From NCBI GenBank assembly GCA_016648135.1, contig JADDOH010023117.1, forward strand, positions 248,001-312,000: a DNA stretch of 64,000 nt. Direction: 5' to 3'. Shown here piece by piece: positions 44,143 to 56,203 of this stretch (position 1 is its first letter; every line of letters starts with the position of its first letter). This stretch comes from Agrypnia vestita. Lineage: Eukaryota; Arthropoda; Insecta; Trichoptera; Phryganeidae. The position numbers and the translations under genes are program-made. Under the pieces are notes generated by a model. That model was given only the letters and a program-made list of their open reading frames with translations, did not search any database and was not told the DNA's origin.

Positions 44143-45186
44143 GTTTACAAAGATAGTAATAAATTGTTTCTCAAAGATAAATAAACGAAAATTTAAAAAA
44201 ATTGTTTATTATTGTTGTGAACAGTTATTTTTTTAAATCATTTAAATACATATATTACATCAATGTTTAAATACATTTTTGGATATGACCGCTTTGAGGG
44301 ATCGCCCCAAAAGTCCACTATTTTAGACCGGAGCAAGAGAGTGGTTATAAAGAGATCGATTGCATCAGTGCTGTACACAGTTTTACCTCTAAATTCTGTG
44401 ACAACAACCTCGACAACAGCAATTTCCGTAAAGCAGAGTAACAAGCGTCTCCTACTTTTATTTTATCCGGCTATTTATTTCTTGTTTGATGTCATTATTC
44501 CGTGTCACATTTGTTCCCAGAAATTTAAATTGTTTTACATCACTAACGACTCCACAGTCCTGTTATTATCATTTTCAAACATGTAACATGTTAAATAAAT
44601 AACAATAATTGGCGCTATAAATCTAAGGAGAGATTTAATTTTAGAGCTTTTGGAAGTACGTAAATCAAGAATAGCATAATAAATATGTACAAAGCAGGTA
44701 TCTTCTAATGCTGTGGGATTAAGTAAGAAAACATTTGTGTTTTCATATTACACAAAGGTAAGTTGATTCGAATGGCAATTGTCCAACTTAACGGAAGAAT
44801 TTTAAAATACTAAAAAAACTGTCATTTATACACAAACAGGAACACTGTTCAAAATTTTTTTTTTCTTACTCTTATTTTTTTATATTAACCTACACATGAG
44901 ATGACATCTTGTGTCAAGCTTGACATCTAAATTATTTCGTTTTTAAGATGCTGTGTAGGGAATGAGATGAAAGATCCAGGAATGTGGCTACGCGTATCCA
45001 ATCACTGAATATGTACAGTAACATCATTATAAAGCGAAACGGTGCTCTTCAAATTATGAAAGATGGTTTTTCAGCAACACAAAGAAATTCTTTTGGAAAT
45101 TATTCTATAATATCTTTATATATTTATTCATATTTTACACAAAAAATATCAACTAAACATTGAAAAATATAAATCATATATTGATG

Positions 45187-45432
45187 GTCCCTACATATAC
45201 TGTCGAATCTAAAAAAAAAAGATATTTTTTTACTATCTTAAACTAACCAATTTATTCTGTATTTTCAGAAAAAGTTTAAAAAAGTTAAATATTTGTTTAA
45301 AAAAAAGGAAATATAAAGGAAAATTAAACTTTTTTTTAACATTATTTGAAAATATAGAGTAAGTAAATTGGTTAGTTCAAGATGGTAAAACAAAAATTTA
45401 ATTTTTGCAGATTCGACAGAGTAAATAGGAAC
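45187..45432. mobile_element. MITE, GGTCCCTA end, copy 1
   Basis: GGTCCCTACATATACTGTCG and the following AATCTAAAAAA are mirrored by GCAGATTCGACAGAGTAAAT. The interior mirrors too (AACTAACCAATTTATTCTGT / ATAGAGTAAGTAAATTGG). A relative with the same ends is at 48272-48530. Confidence 0.65.
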
Positions 45433-45467
45433 AAAAGTACATGAGTAGTTATTATAACTGAGTATGC

Positions 45468-45562
45468 CAAAAAAAATGGCAATGGGCAGGTCACATCACT
45501 CGGAGGACTGAAAATCGCTGGACGAATGCAATATCCATTGATACAGGAGATTGACGAAATTA
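45468..45562 (+). pseudogene. LINE RT tail scrap
   Basis: KWQWAGHITRRTENRWTNA is legible, the [KW.WAGH..RR.D.RW] signature of LINE RT C-termini. About 25 codons remain. Confidence 0.65.
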
Positions 45563-45639
45563 TCATACATATTCTGCAGAAATAGTAAATGGAATGAAAA
45601 GCATAATATGATCTAATCTATTAATTAATTGTAATGTAT

Positions 45640-45850
45640 CTTGATTTGATGTCTGGCAGAGTGCGTGAAAGGGTCGGGAGATGTATGAATGTGGTCGCGC
45701 GGCACGCAGGCCATTCGAAAACGCAAGCTTGTAGAACAAAGACACAACCGCCATATATAATACCTTGCCGCCGAATATTATTGTACTTGAGTAATATAGA
45801 TAATTTAGAATAAACTTGGAATCACAATAAACCTGTAGAGACATTCCAGC
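45640..45850. repeat. LTR-like patch
   Basis: A GC-richer stretch (GGTCGCGCGGCACGCAGG), then CATATATAATACC and two AATAAA motifs (GAATAAACTTGG, CAATAAACCTG), an arrangement as in a short LTR. No second copy or target duplication found. Confidence 0.25.
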
Positions 45851-46631
45851 GTATTATTTCAAGACCCAGAATTCCCTAAAGAATAAATCTTGACTGGTAG
45901 GTCAAGGATATCACATTAACATAAATCAAACTATTGCACTATCCACTAAAGGAAATATAAAGTCATTTTTAGATTCAATTTTTGGGAATTCAGGAAATGA
46001 TTAACCGCTGTTAATTGAAAAGGTTTTTGTAACTTAATTAATAATCTCTACATACATCTCTACATCAATGGATCAAATCGGATCATTCTGAAATAATTGT
46101 AATAAAAATTCCCAAGCCGTTGGACTATTTAGATATTTTTTTACTAATAATAAAAAGAAAATTGCTAGACAAATGTACACAAGTAAACAAACCTTCATCG
46201 CGAAACATTTGCATATTGTTGAATATTCAACAATCAGCAATGGAAGCGGATTAAGACTTAAAGCCTTTTGAATATGTTTTGGCCTTACATCCAGCGCATG
46301 GCACTAGTTTGAAATGTCAGGAGTGGATGCCATAAATTAATCAGAAAATTTCTTACTATGGTTACATTAGAGATCAAATCTAACATGAAGTGCTTACACA
46401 TTATCTTGTTTGCCTAACATTCAACAGCATGTAACAGAAAAAGTGTAATGTAACCAAACAGGATGAGATAAATATATAATAATAATAATGAATATTAAAA
46501 ATTTTGAAATTATTCATAGCATAAAAATAAATGTGTATGAATTTAATACTATTTACAACAAATCCTGTAGGAAAACATTCTTTCAATTTTTTTTTGGTGA
46601 GAATAGATTAAATTATTATTTAGTAAAGATA

Positions 46632-47269
46632 CAGATACACATGCTTATTTAGTGGCACGTGAGCATGCGCAGTATCGACCTTCTTTAGGCCTTGCTTATT
46701 AGTGGCATGTCCGTCAAAAATCAACCGCCGGTTGATTTATAAGCATGCCACTGTCATTCACCATAGAGAAGGGGTATCTTTGGAGCATGTGTGAACAGGC
46801 TTGCTTATTATGAGCATGCTTATGTCAATCGCGGGCTTCGCGGCTAGTATTATCAATGCGATATTCTCAGTCCGCGATAGATGAAACAAATATGGCGGGT
46901 TGGGGAGATGATAAAACATTACTTTTCGTGACTTATTATAGGAATCACGAATGTCTGTGGAATACTCAGTCACCGTTGTGTAAAAATAATATAGCGAGAA
47001 ATAATGTTTATGAAACTTTATTAATGATGAATGATTCAAATCTTACAATAAAAATTATAAAAACTAAAATCAAAAAAATTTTGATTTATTGGTTCACTTG
47101 AATTTTCTATTCACAAGAGCATGCCACTAATAAGCATGTGTGTTTGATTGTTAGCTTTGGGCATGCTTATTTATGAGCATGCCAGTAATGAGCAAGTGTG
47201 TACAGTTGTTAGGGCATGCTTATTAGTGGCATGCTCATTACCATGCCACTAAATAAGCATGTGTATCTG
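46632..47269 (+). mobile_element. MADF-carrying GCATGC-rich transposon, copy 3 (most intact)
   Basis: A 638-bp element with about 26-bp terminal inverted repeats (CAGATACACATGCTTATTTA, then GTGGCA), flanked by TA (46630-46631 and 47270-47271). Both sub-terminal regions are crowded with GCATGC and its variants (AGCATGCC, GGCATGCT, GAGCATGCT), likely transposase-binding repeats. Between them is an open reading frame for a MADF-type domain. A catalytic transposase is not present, so it is non-autonomous. Class is uncertain: TA target like Tc1/mariner, whereas MADF partners are known for PIF/Harbinger. Confidence 0.8.
46892..47101 (+). CDS. MADF-domain mini-ORF inside a transposon
   Basis: 69 codons from an ATG in context AATATGGCG to TGA. 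It begins MAGWGDDKTLLFVTYYR, then HECLWNTQSPLCKNN and VYETLL, and ends KIIKTKIKKILIYWFT. This fits the first two helices and part of the third of MADF domains (L...Y..HPCLW......Y.N...R..A...L...........K.K...L...). Other MADF proteins continue well beyond, while here a stop follows directly. MADF domains bind DNA. If expressed, this could act as a truncated DNA-binding competitor at the GCATGC repeats; that is speculation. The other two copies have frameshifts, so purifying selection is not shown. Confidence 0.55.
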   Translation: MAGWGDDKTLLFVTYYRNHECLWNTQSPLCKNNIARNNVYETLLMMNDSNLTIKIIKTKIKKILIYWFT

Positions 47270-47582
47270 TACCTTAAAAACAAAACAATATAATATCTAG
47301 CCAAAAATAATAAATGATTATTATCTGGAAAACTATTAATGAAATTAATCTTGCAATAAATTTTAATTTCACAAACAGAATCTCAAAAATATAATTTTTA
47401 CTACCTAGACTACACTACTAATTTATTAAAAATTATGGCTCTGTAAACGTGTTGATTAGATACTTGATAGATTTTTGGTTTGTTTGCACAGATAAGTTTT
47501 CAAGTACGTATAAGTTTTTTTTAATGAAATTTAAAATAAAATAAATTTTAATAAATGTTATTATTATTATCGAACAATGACT

Positions 47583-47612
47583 GTTTGATGATGGCCTAGT
47601 AAGCCGAAACAG
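47583..47612 (+). ncRNA. Degenerate hammerhead-like motif
   Basis: TTGATGA, then TGGC-ctagta-AGCC and GAAAC. The core has one substitution (C to T in CTGATGA) and stem II is 3-4 bp. Probably a decayed retroelement end. Confidence 0.2.
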
Positions 47613-48024
47613 CTGTAATACTTAACGCTTAACTTGTAGAACTTAATAATAATATTGATTAAAATTTAATTTATATTAAATTTCATTAAAAATAAACATG
47701 GAGTTGTACAAACTAAACACAAAAACCATAAATAATTTACATATTACTAATAAATTAATAGAAGGGTCATGAAAACATTGCTTTAATTTTACAATTAACT
47801 AACATTTGGTAAAAGTGTTTACAGAATTCCATTAATTATTTTTAATTGCGTAAGTGAATTTTCTGATATTTACTTTGATAAAATGATACATGAAAGAAAA
47901 ATATTCCTTTCTTCATTAAATTATTTTATATTATACCAGCTGATATATTATGTGTTGTATGAGTAGAAAATTTTAACATCTAGCTAGAACCCTCGGGATG
48001 ACTTAATAATGTATCTCTCTTGGG

Positions 48025-48156
48025 GCCAGTTGTATCATGTTCGATTATAGTAATATTCGTTTAAATCATCAATTATTTCGTTTTCCATCACTCACACAAC
48101 TCATTTTTGTAAAAATCTATAATTTTTACGAAAGATTACTATAATCCAGCCCTTAC
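48025..48156. mobile_element. Tourist-like MITE, GGGGCCAGTTGTATCA end
   Basis: The left end GGGGCCAGTTGTATCATGTT is followed by CGATTATAGTAAT. The right side has ATTACTATAATCCAGCCC, a truncated mirror. Shares TTTTTGTAAAAATCTATA with 43104-43268. Confidence 0.55.
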
Positions 48157-48271
48157 CGCTCATTGACAGTCCTATGTTTAAAGACTGCTAATAAACCCTT
48201 TACTATGCCCTTAGAACCTTTCATCTTGCCAGGCATTGCATGGCAGACATAAATTCCAAAATACATATCGA

Positions 48272-48530
48272 CGCTCCAAACGTACACTTTGAATCTGCAA
48301 AAATTTTATTTTCATTTTACTTTTTTAAACCAACCAATTTACTCTATATTTTCGGATACTGTTAAAAAATGGTTTATTTTTCCTTTAGCACATGCTTTAT
48401 TTGACACGAAAATTATTATTTTTTAACTTTGTCCAAAAATATTGAGTAAATTGAATGTTTTAAGAGAGTAAAATGGAAAAATAATTTTTTCAGATTCGGT
48501 AGTATACATAGGGACCGTTGATATAAAGAT
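48272..48530. mobile_element. MITE, GGTCCCTA end, copy 2
   Basis: The right end TCAGATTCGGTAGTATACAT, then AGGGACC, matches the terminal repeat of 45187-45432. The left end is diverged (CAAACGTACACTTTGAATCT). Interior CCAACCAATTTACTCTATAT and its mirror are preserved. Confidence 0.6.
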
Positions 48531-48760
48531 TTTCTTAATTAACCTTAATTATGTACATTTATATTTTTTAATAAAATATTGAAAAGTTATATGAGCAGTA
48601 AACTTCTGTTAAATTTAACCTGCTCATTAGTTTCATAAATCAGAAACATATCCGCACATTATTACAAGATTCAATTTTCGTCAATAAAACAGGTATAACA
48701 ATTAGCAAAGTTGACTAAATGTGACATCGGTGCAGTTCAATAATATTAAACATTACTTAC

Positions 48761-48906
48761 ATCATCAGACTCGGAGAGATCCACATTTCCGTTGGCGTCG
48801 TCATCCAGTTGTCTGTGAAGCAACTGTATGGCTTCCAGACCCTGGCGATCAGAATCCGTCAGGCTTCCTTCTAGGCAAGCTAGATCCTCGCCACAAGCGG
48901 AACCAC
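48761..48906 (-). CDS. Stim: Stim internal exon: EF-hand exon
   Basis: Encodes 48 codons after two nucleotides that complete a split codon. The exon has a lumenal cysteine pair (ACGEDLAC), then a helix-loop-helix with a canonical EF-hand loop, DDDANGNVDLSE, carrying acidic or Asn ligands at positions 1, 3, 5, 9 and 12 and Gly at 6. This matches the Ca2+-sensing EF-hand of STIM proteins, which sits in the ER lumen and releases Ca2+ on store depletion to trigger STIM oligomerisation and Orai channel opening. The acceptor is ..ATTGTAG and the donor is GAT|GTAAGT. It ends in phase 0, and the next exon resumes exactly where STIM family sequence does (SESDD|FLRE). The upstream exon with the signal peptide was not found within the remaining 15 kb of the window. 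Confidence 0.95.
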
Positions 48907-49560
48907 CTACAATAAAAATTATTTATTATTGAACAGAAAACTATTAGGCGACCATATAAAATCGCATTTAATTACCATCTTGAGTGTAAAAACAATAAAC
49001 CATTCAATTTTAATGGTTCCATTCTATATTCTAATCACCGAGAGATGTCACAATTCATAATTCATTTCATTCTTTGAAAAATGACACACATGCAAATTGT
49101 ATGTTGAGTAGAATTTTCACAAATATAACATGAAAAGATTATGCATTAGGTATGTAAAAAACGAAATATGTATTTGTGGTGCTCTATTTTCTCTGCCTAT
49201 ATTGGCTCTTATACTTGGGATGAGACAAGATAAGATTTAGTTGAGTAAAATCTCAGTACCACTTACACACATTGAGATTACTAGGATACCTGTAGAAGGA
49301 CAAAATGCAAATTGGTGAATATGAAATACATACATGAGAGAGACTTTTACGTAAATGGTTCTGTTGTAAACTTGGACATTTACCAAAAATGCATTTTTTC
49401 CTTTTTTGTATCAATGCATAGAAAATACTCCACAATACAAAATTTAAATATATATCTTTAAAATACAAAATTAAAAATATACATAGATTTTTTTTTTTTT
49501 CAGAGAAAAACTGATGAGAAAGCAGACGAATATAATCATTTTGTATGGAAAGCCAAGATA

Positions 49561-50022
49561 TTAGTGTACAAAACGCTTATTAGGCCAGTGCTCACGTACG
49601 CAGCTGAGACGTGGGTACTAACTAAGAGGAATGAGCGAGCACTGGACGTTTTTGAAAGGAAAATTTTGAGGCGTATCTTCAGACCGGTTCTAGAAAATGG
49701 ACTTTGGCGCAGACGTTACAACAATGAGCTCTATACTCTATTTAAGGAGCCAAACGTCACAAAATTTATAAAACTGGGAAGACTTCGGTGACTGGGTCAT
49801 GTGGAGAGAATGTCCGAGCATCAAGCACCAAAGTCCCTGCTGAACTCAAGACCAATAGGGCGAAGGAACTTAGGAAGGCCAAAACTAAGATGGAGTGACA
49901 ACGTCCTCAAAGATATCTCTGCCTTAAAACTGGAGAGAGCTGGCCCTAAACCGAGATGAGTGGAGGAAAATTATTGAGGAGGCCAAGACCCACCAAAGGT
50001 TGTAGTGCCAAGAATGATGATG
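49561..50022 (+). pseudogene. 5'-truncated LINE insertion with target duplication
   Basis: Codes for the RT C-terminal region: VYKTLIRPVLTYAAETWVLT, then FERKILRRIFRPVLENG and a stop replacing the Trp of the [WLGHVERM] motif (49789-49791), then SLLNSRPIGRRNLGRPKLRW. The 3' end is an ATGATGAT repeat. AAAGCCAA occurs immediately before (49552-49559) and after (50023-50030). It thereby splits a repeat otherwise seen uninterrupted at 33500-33675. A clear target-primed insertion of moderate age. Confidence 0.85.
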
Positions 50023-50367
50023 ATAAAGCCAAACACCAAACAGCTCTCATTTAAAATTTTTTTTTTTAGATGTTTTTACCTAACCATCAATATATTAGAA
50101 AAAAATTCAAAATCAATATTTATCTGACAGAATATTATGATGTATTAAAATCTAAATAATGATATTTGTGAATGGAATACATAATACGAGATAAGAACAT
50201 GTTTTATTTTGATTTTTTTTTCAAAAATATATGTTTATGTAAAAGTCATGCTTCAATACTGCACGCCTCAGGTGGTAGGTACAACTATTTATTCTGAAAA
50301 GATTTAAAAATAGAAGGAATAAAATTATAAACATTTGTTCCATTTTAATTGCTCCAGGAGAGGTTTA

Positions 50368-50921
50368 AAAACTAGTGATGCAACGAATACTACTTTCACG
50401 AATACGTATATGAATACCAAGCCTACTATTCGGCGAATACGAATATGAATAATTCAACAAGGTAATAAATAATACACTACTGCTCTTTTTGTACTAAGAG
50501 ATTTAATAATTAAAATTTACCACCTATAAGGTTAACACTTTTACACACAGTGGAAATAAAATGAAATGAACAATACGTATTACAAAACAAAAACTACATG
50601 AAATGAGCACCTAACCTTATTAATAACCCAACGAAACTAGATGAAAGAACTCATGTTATACTGTGAAACAAGTAACAATTGACAATTTGAGAACTCAACA
50701 CTCAAATCCATTCATTCAATTTTAGGGGAATCCCTGATAATAGCATGCGTAGTTGTGTTCGGATACACGGTGCACAGTCAAAACGTAATTTGCATTGCTT
50801 TCAGATATAATTAGTTTGTTTTTAATATTCGTGATAATATTTGGCGAATACGAATATTCGGTAAATTTCTACTATTCGGCGAATACGAATATGTATTCGT
50901 ATTCGTTGCATCAGTAGTTTA
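50368..50921. mobile_element. hAT-like non-autonomous element
   Basis: Ends are CTAGTGATGCAACGAATAC and the inverse GTATTCGTTGCATCAGTAG. The adjacent TTTAAAAA and TTTAAACT would be a decayed 8-bp duplication. Sub-terminal repeats of GGCGAATACGAATAT occur on both sides. The start TAGTGATGCAACGAAT is typical for hAT elements. No transposase. Confidence 0.7.
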
Positions 50922-51265
50922 AACTCAACCAATAGACAAACAGAATATTAACAGTCAATGGACTGACATTTGAAATACAAACCCATCACAGTAGCAACTG
51001 GTGGCACTCGAATTTATAAAAAATCATCAAACAATCTCATTGAAGCATAATCTTGTCTCTTGAGACAAAAGTCTCATCTGTAGATATGTGCCGTAAGAGA
51101 ATTCAAAAACACGAACAAATAATAATAATAAAGGACTCCACATTCTACAATAATTATGGTTCATTCATAATATCAAGCACGCAAGGAAAGGAAATGCACA
51201 TTTCTATGTTCAAACTTAGATTTTTGTATGTGTGTACAGATTTTTTTTTAAATTTTATGCTTCAA

Positions 51266-51419
51266 CAGGCCAAGAGGCCCAATTACAGAAGCGAAAAACA
51301 TCATAAAACACCCAGGCTTGAGCAAATCGCATAGATTAATTGTGACCTCACCGGGAATCGAACCCGGAACCCTCGGTGTGAGAAGCCAGGGTCGTTTCCA
51401 CTGGGCTATGAGGGCCGCC
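51266..51419 (-). mobile_element. tRNA-derived SINE, copy 2
   Basis: Minus strand: GGCGGCCCTCATAGCCCAGT, B box GGTTCGATTCC, then the linker ending TTGGGCCTCTTGGCCTGTTG. Nearly the same as the first unit at 25.9-26.05 kb but without the second tRNA-like unit. Confidence 0.8.
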
Positions 51420-52526
51420 TTTTTAAGGAAAAAGAAGCCCGGGTTGGTTTAAAATGTATCAAACAAATTTTACACTGACATTCACATAAAACAGACTCTA
51501 TAACTCGGCTCTAAAAATCTAAGGAAATTCAATAAATAATTTTTAATAAAAATATTATAAATTATTAAGTATTTCAATATGATTAATAAATTATTATGTA
51601 AATATCCAATCTGAAAACTATTCAATGATAATATTTTATGTATTTTCTGTGTTCAAATGCTAGCCTGAGTAATACGTGTGAATACGGTACACAAAAAATT
51701 AATTTTACAAAAAAAGTTAAAAGACCAGCATAATATAAAAGTGAAGAAAAAAGTACCAAAATGAAAATCAGGAAGCGTGGTGAATTAAGGGAACATCTTA
51801 TTCTAGAACAGGTTTGATGTTATACCCTCTCTATTTCTATTATTCTGTGTAACAGATGTGTAACATTACGGCAATAATGTTACACATCTGCAACATAAAT
51901 GGCTATGCAATGAACATTAGAACGCTACTAACAATTATATTTTTACTTTAATCATCAGTAAGCAGAATCAATAAACGAGGATATTAAGACATAAGAAAGA
52001 TAATAATAAGCCATTCATATCCAACTTTGGCCATCGGGGTACCAACTATGTATTAGTGTTTGTAATTCTGATGGTGCTTCATGGTTTCAGTAAGAATTTC
52101 TGATCTAAATCTATTTACAATGCGATGTTCCCTTTAATAGAATTAACACATATTTTGAAATGTCGCTAAAGTACTGCATAAAAATAAATAAGAATTTCTA
52201 TACTCGGAGACCAAAGCTACGTAGTACTTCAGAGATCAGTAACCTTATTTCAGGTATGATGCTAGTGTTGCATTAACAGTGAGCAGTCTAAATATTGTAC
52301 ATCAATCACTTAGTGCCAATCCGGTGTAATTACAAAAACATAAAAATATTTGGATATTGAAGGAAAATGCACAATCACAAGCAATATTTATTTTATGAAT
52401 TAAATTTAGGTAAATATATGTACACACAGAGCCATACACAAATTCATGTCTAGCAAGAAGTATTTGAGTGGGTTAGTATTAAAAAAAATTGTAGTCAAGT
52501 TGAATCGATATTTAAGCAGTCAGTAG

Positions 52527-53105
52527 GGTAAGGTGCCCTAAGAGTGCGCGGTTTTAAGCGATATGAGCACAGTGCGAAAAAAAAAACTCAATATTCTAAT
52601 CAAAACACTTTTAATACTTATTTGTATTCTTAGTCTTCTTACTAAACTTAAAAAATGCAACAAAAATAGTAACATTTAGGATTTATAACCATAACAGTGA
52701 AGTAGAATGATAATAATAATAACAATAATAATATTGGGACAGTAGTCTTCCAAGAATACTTCATTGTAACATAATCTGTAAAAACATCGAGATCATAGTT
52801 TTAATTTATTTGACCAATTCTTTTTCTGTTTCTTCAGAAAATGTAGGCCCGTATCTGCAAAGGGAGATCGCAGGAGCAGCTCTATGCGTTTTCTCAAACT
52901 TGATTCTGCCATACTTAATAATTCAGCCACACATCTCTTACTCTTCCCCTCCCCTACCATCTTGCGAGCAAGATCAAGATCAAATATTTTGTCTGCTTGT
53001 TTCTCGTGGTTTCGATTCCATTTGCAACAAAATAAAACATTAATTGTTTTAAAGTTCCGCAAAAGTACGCATGCGCACTCTTGCCGTGCGCCACTCTTGT
53101 TACCG
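52527..53105 (-). mobile_element. pogo/Tigger-like transposon relic
   Basis: Outer ends GGTAAGGTGCCCTAAGAGTG and, inverted, GCGCACTCTTGCCGTGCGCC share a GCGCACTCTT core. Contains the N-terminal transposase remnant below. Most of the transposase, including the DDE domain, is lost. Confidence 0.55.
52800..53030 (-). pseudogene. psq/CENP-B-type HTH of a pogo-like transposase
   Basis: The minus frame reads DLDLARKMVGEGKSKRCVAE, then LLSMAESSLRKRI, a helix-turn-helix of the Pipsqueak type used by pogo/Tigger and jerky-like proteins. After a frameshift near 52855 the shifted frame gives PTFSEETEKELVK, a stop, IKTM, which is the next conserved block (F..E.E.ELV.YI..M). Inactive. Confidence 0.7.
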
Positions 53106-56100
53106 ACACCATGATTTCAAATAGCCGCACTGGTAACGCCATCTAGTCCACACCGGCATGAATGAATTCTGTCAGTTGTTTGCCAATAAAGTATTTTCGC
53201 CAAATTCCACACAAAATTCTAGTTCCTTTTTAAAACCAATACGTCACACACATTGCAAAACACAAAAACATTTTATCAAAAGTGTTAGATTTCAAAAAAC
53301 TTACATTTTGTCATCAATACACATTTGTTTTGCTCCAAATTTCGTCAACACAAAGTTCGGCGTAGTGCATTCGAAACACGACTGAAATAAGTGCCAATCG
53401 ACCAAAATTATGGAAAATTTGAATACTGCGTACTCTTAGGAACCAAACTAACAAAATATTAATTTCTTCTAAAAAATACCCCTGTATAAACTCCTCAAAA
53501 GAAATATGTAAACTAATTAAAAACATACGACTCCAAATTTAAAAAAATGCATGTAATCGCGTACAGCTGCATAAAAAAAATAATAAAATATAAAAAATTT
53601 GCTGAGTGCGATCAACTTTTTTTTGTTTTGTAAAATATCACTTTTGTTCACCAGCATTATAGTCGTTCATTAAAGTCTTCAATGACGACCCATTTTTGTT
53701 AATTATTTCAAGAAATAGCTGTAACCTGTCAAAAATGACTACTTTTACATGCCAGTTTCTAATGAATAAGTATTAACTTATTTATAGCCGAAATCTGTAA
53801 TCTGTATCAATATCGTAGGTGCCCTCCTTTTACTCGGAAAATGAAGCAAAAAATTTTTTTTGAAAATTAATATTTTACTTTTTAGTAGTTTCAAATATAA
53901 GGGTGTTTTTTTTAAAAGAAAAATTATGTACTATTATTTAGTTGAAACAGCTATTTTTACATTTTATAAAGAATTTTAAAATATAAAAAAAAACAGTCTT
54001 TTATTGCCCGTTAATCCGCAACCCAGTTAATGTGACCCCGGATAATCGAGCGTCTACCGTGTGTACATAAAAAAGCGTCACATAAATATATGTTTTCATA
54101 TATAGATATGTGTGTTATCAAAATGAATGACGAGCAGAAAAAATAAAGTATTACTTATAACTGTTTATGGGAATTATTGTCCATTTATTATCGCTGGCAA
54201 ATGCTGAACCACCAAATTGTTAACACATTAACACCTATTTTTTGATATAATTAATTTATTATTCATAATCATGAGCAACCTATTATAAGGCTCAATAGGA
54301 AATCATAAGTACAATATGCAGATTGAGTATAGTATAGACCTTTAAATCTATTGTGAACCGATATTCATAAGATCTACACACCAGTAGAAAATTTTTATAA
54401 TAATTTATCTTTACCTAATACATATTAGTATCTGATGGGAGTAGAATAATCAGGAATGTGAAATTTACAGTAGTGTTGCATCAATGCAAATAATGCTGAT
54501 GTACCCAACATAACAATTTAGTTTTAATTTTATTCATTTTCAAAAATTTATCTTTAGTTGCTTTTATAGATTCATAAATGTATGTAATATTTATTTATTA
54601 GAACAAATAGGTTTAAGTTGTCCTACATACTCAACGCGTTCAAATAATTTATTTTACGCAAACTTTGGTAGGACTAACTACTTAAAAAACTGCTTTGTAA
54701 CTCGTTGCACCTCAAAATACAATATGTTAAATTCTACAAATAATCTATACATTTTTACCGACAATTTGCTTTTATTTAAAATGAAACTCCGTAATCTCAT
54801 TTATGACTATTGATTTGATACTTCTTTAATTGAATCCCATCCCCTCCCTCTCCCAACCCCTCCCATTTTATGCATTATCATAATTTAAATCTTTGAAATA
54901 TTTATTATTTATCACATATTCTTTATCATTGTTTTTTATTTAGTTATTATTTTTTTATTACCAGCTTCGAGGAAACTTTACTGGTCATACTCATGAATAT
55001 TGTTTTGTTATTATATAAAAAAATTAAAATTGTACTGTATGTTTCCCAAATAAAATAAAATAAAAATAAAAAATTTAAAAAAAATATTACAATTTACTAA
55101 ATTTTCAAATATTTTCTCAGTATACCAATAAAATTAACACTTACATTCTACAAAAATGCTACATTATTATATGCCATATAATTTTATATTGTATGTCATA
55201 GAAATCTTGTTAGTCTTTCAAATTAATGCCAATCTTTTTTTAATACTCCATGCCCTAGGGCTATAGCACTGTCATATATTATTCACTGATACCAACTGGT
55301 GAGTTAAACTGTTATTTTAAACATGATTGCACCTGTAAGATTTGTGTTTGATTATTAACTTATTATTCATAATTCAGCGACCAATCACTGGTACAAGTGG
55401 ATACTAATACATTTTGTTTTTATTACATTCTTTAAATGTATGTAGGTACCTACAGTTCAATGGTTAAAGGACTTGAAATGACTCATCAAGTTGGGACAAA
55501 GAATATTTCGATGGAAAATGGTGCGTCAAATTTGTTCAACATTTTTTGTCATATAAATTAACAGTAAGTAAGTAAAAGTAAACAATAATTGCAATCAATC
55601 AACAAAGTCGAATAATATTTGAGTTGTCTGTCAATATTGATTATGAAAAATTAATTCGCTTCAATACAAGTCAAATAAAATGATAGAAACCTTGCAAAAA
55701 TTGAAAATACAATTTTTTTACAAGGCTTTAATAATTTTCTTCTGCTTGTATTAAAGGGAATGAATTTTTCATAATCGATATAAGTTACTGTAATGATAGT
55801 TCAACTTTTTGCAAAAATAAGTAAGATATATTGAAAAAAATGCAAACGTTGATATGTATTGCATATCTCCATAATTATTTATACTACTACCTTTTTTTTT
55901 TATATTTTTTTTTTATATACTTATTTATATATTTATATACTACTATCATAATTACCAGAAAAAAATTTACACTGATATTTATTGATATGATTGTGAAATG
56001 ATTAAATATGTTAATTTCTAATGAAAATTAGCTATGACTCTTTTTTTTAACACAATGGAATAGCCCCATTTTTTCTCAACATACATCTCAAATAAAAAAT

Positions 56101-56200
56101 AAATTATGTATTTTATGACTTCTTCAAAAAGAGCTCAATAATTTTGTGGTGACATTATTAATTATACTAATGAACTAATATTATATTAAATATATTATAC
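53106..56200. other. No gene seen
   Basis: AT-rich. The GTCAAAAATGAC repeat occurs at 53712-53790 and family B MITE pieces lie at 55640-55880. No convincing coding sequence. Confidence 0.5.
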
Positions 56201-56203
56201 TAA

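Larger units (their letters stand above)
39181..48760 (-). other. Stim 9.6-kb intron
   Basis: Phase 0 intron between the EF-hand exon and the hidden-EF-hand exon. It holds LTR-like sequence near 41 kb, a segmental duplication with an inserted perfect hairpin (42.1-43.0 kb), several MITEs, LINE scraps and the third copy of the MADF-carrying transposon. Stretches 39.2-40.9 and 45.9-46.6 kb show nothing beyond AT-rich sequence. Confidence 0.85.

Noticed and set aside
44263..44586. 107-codon open frame as a gene
   Set aside because: No recognised domain, low-complexity Ser/Thr/Leu content and no splice or promoter support; the opposite strand is also open over much of it.
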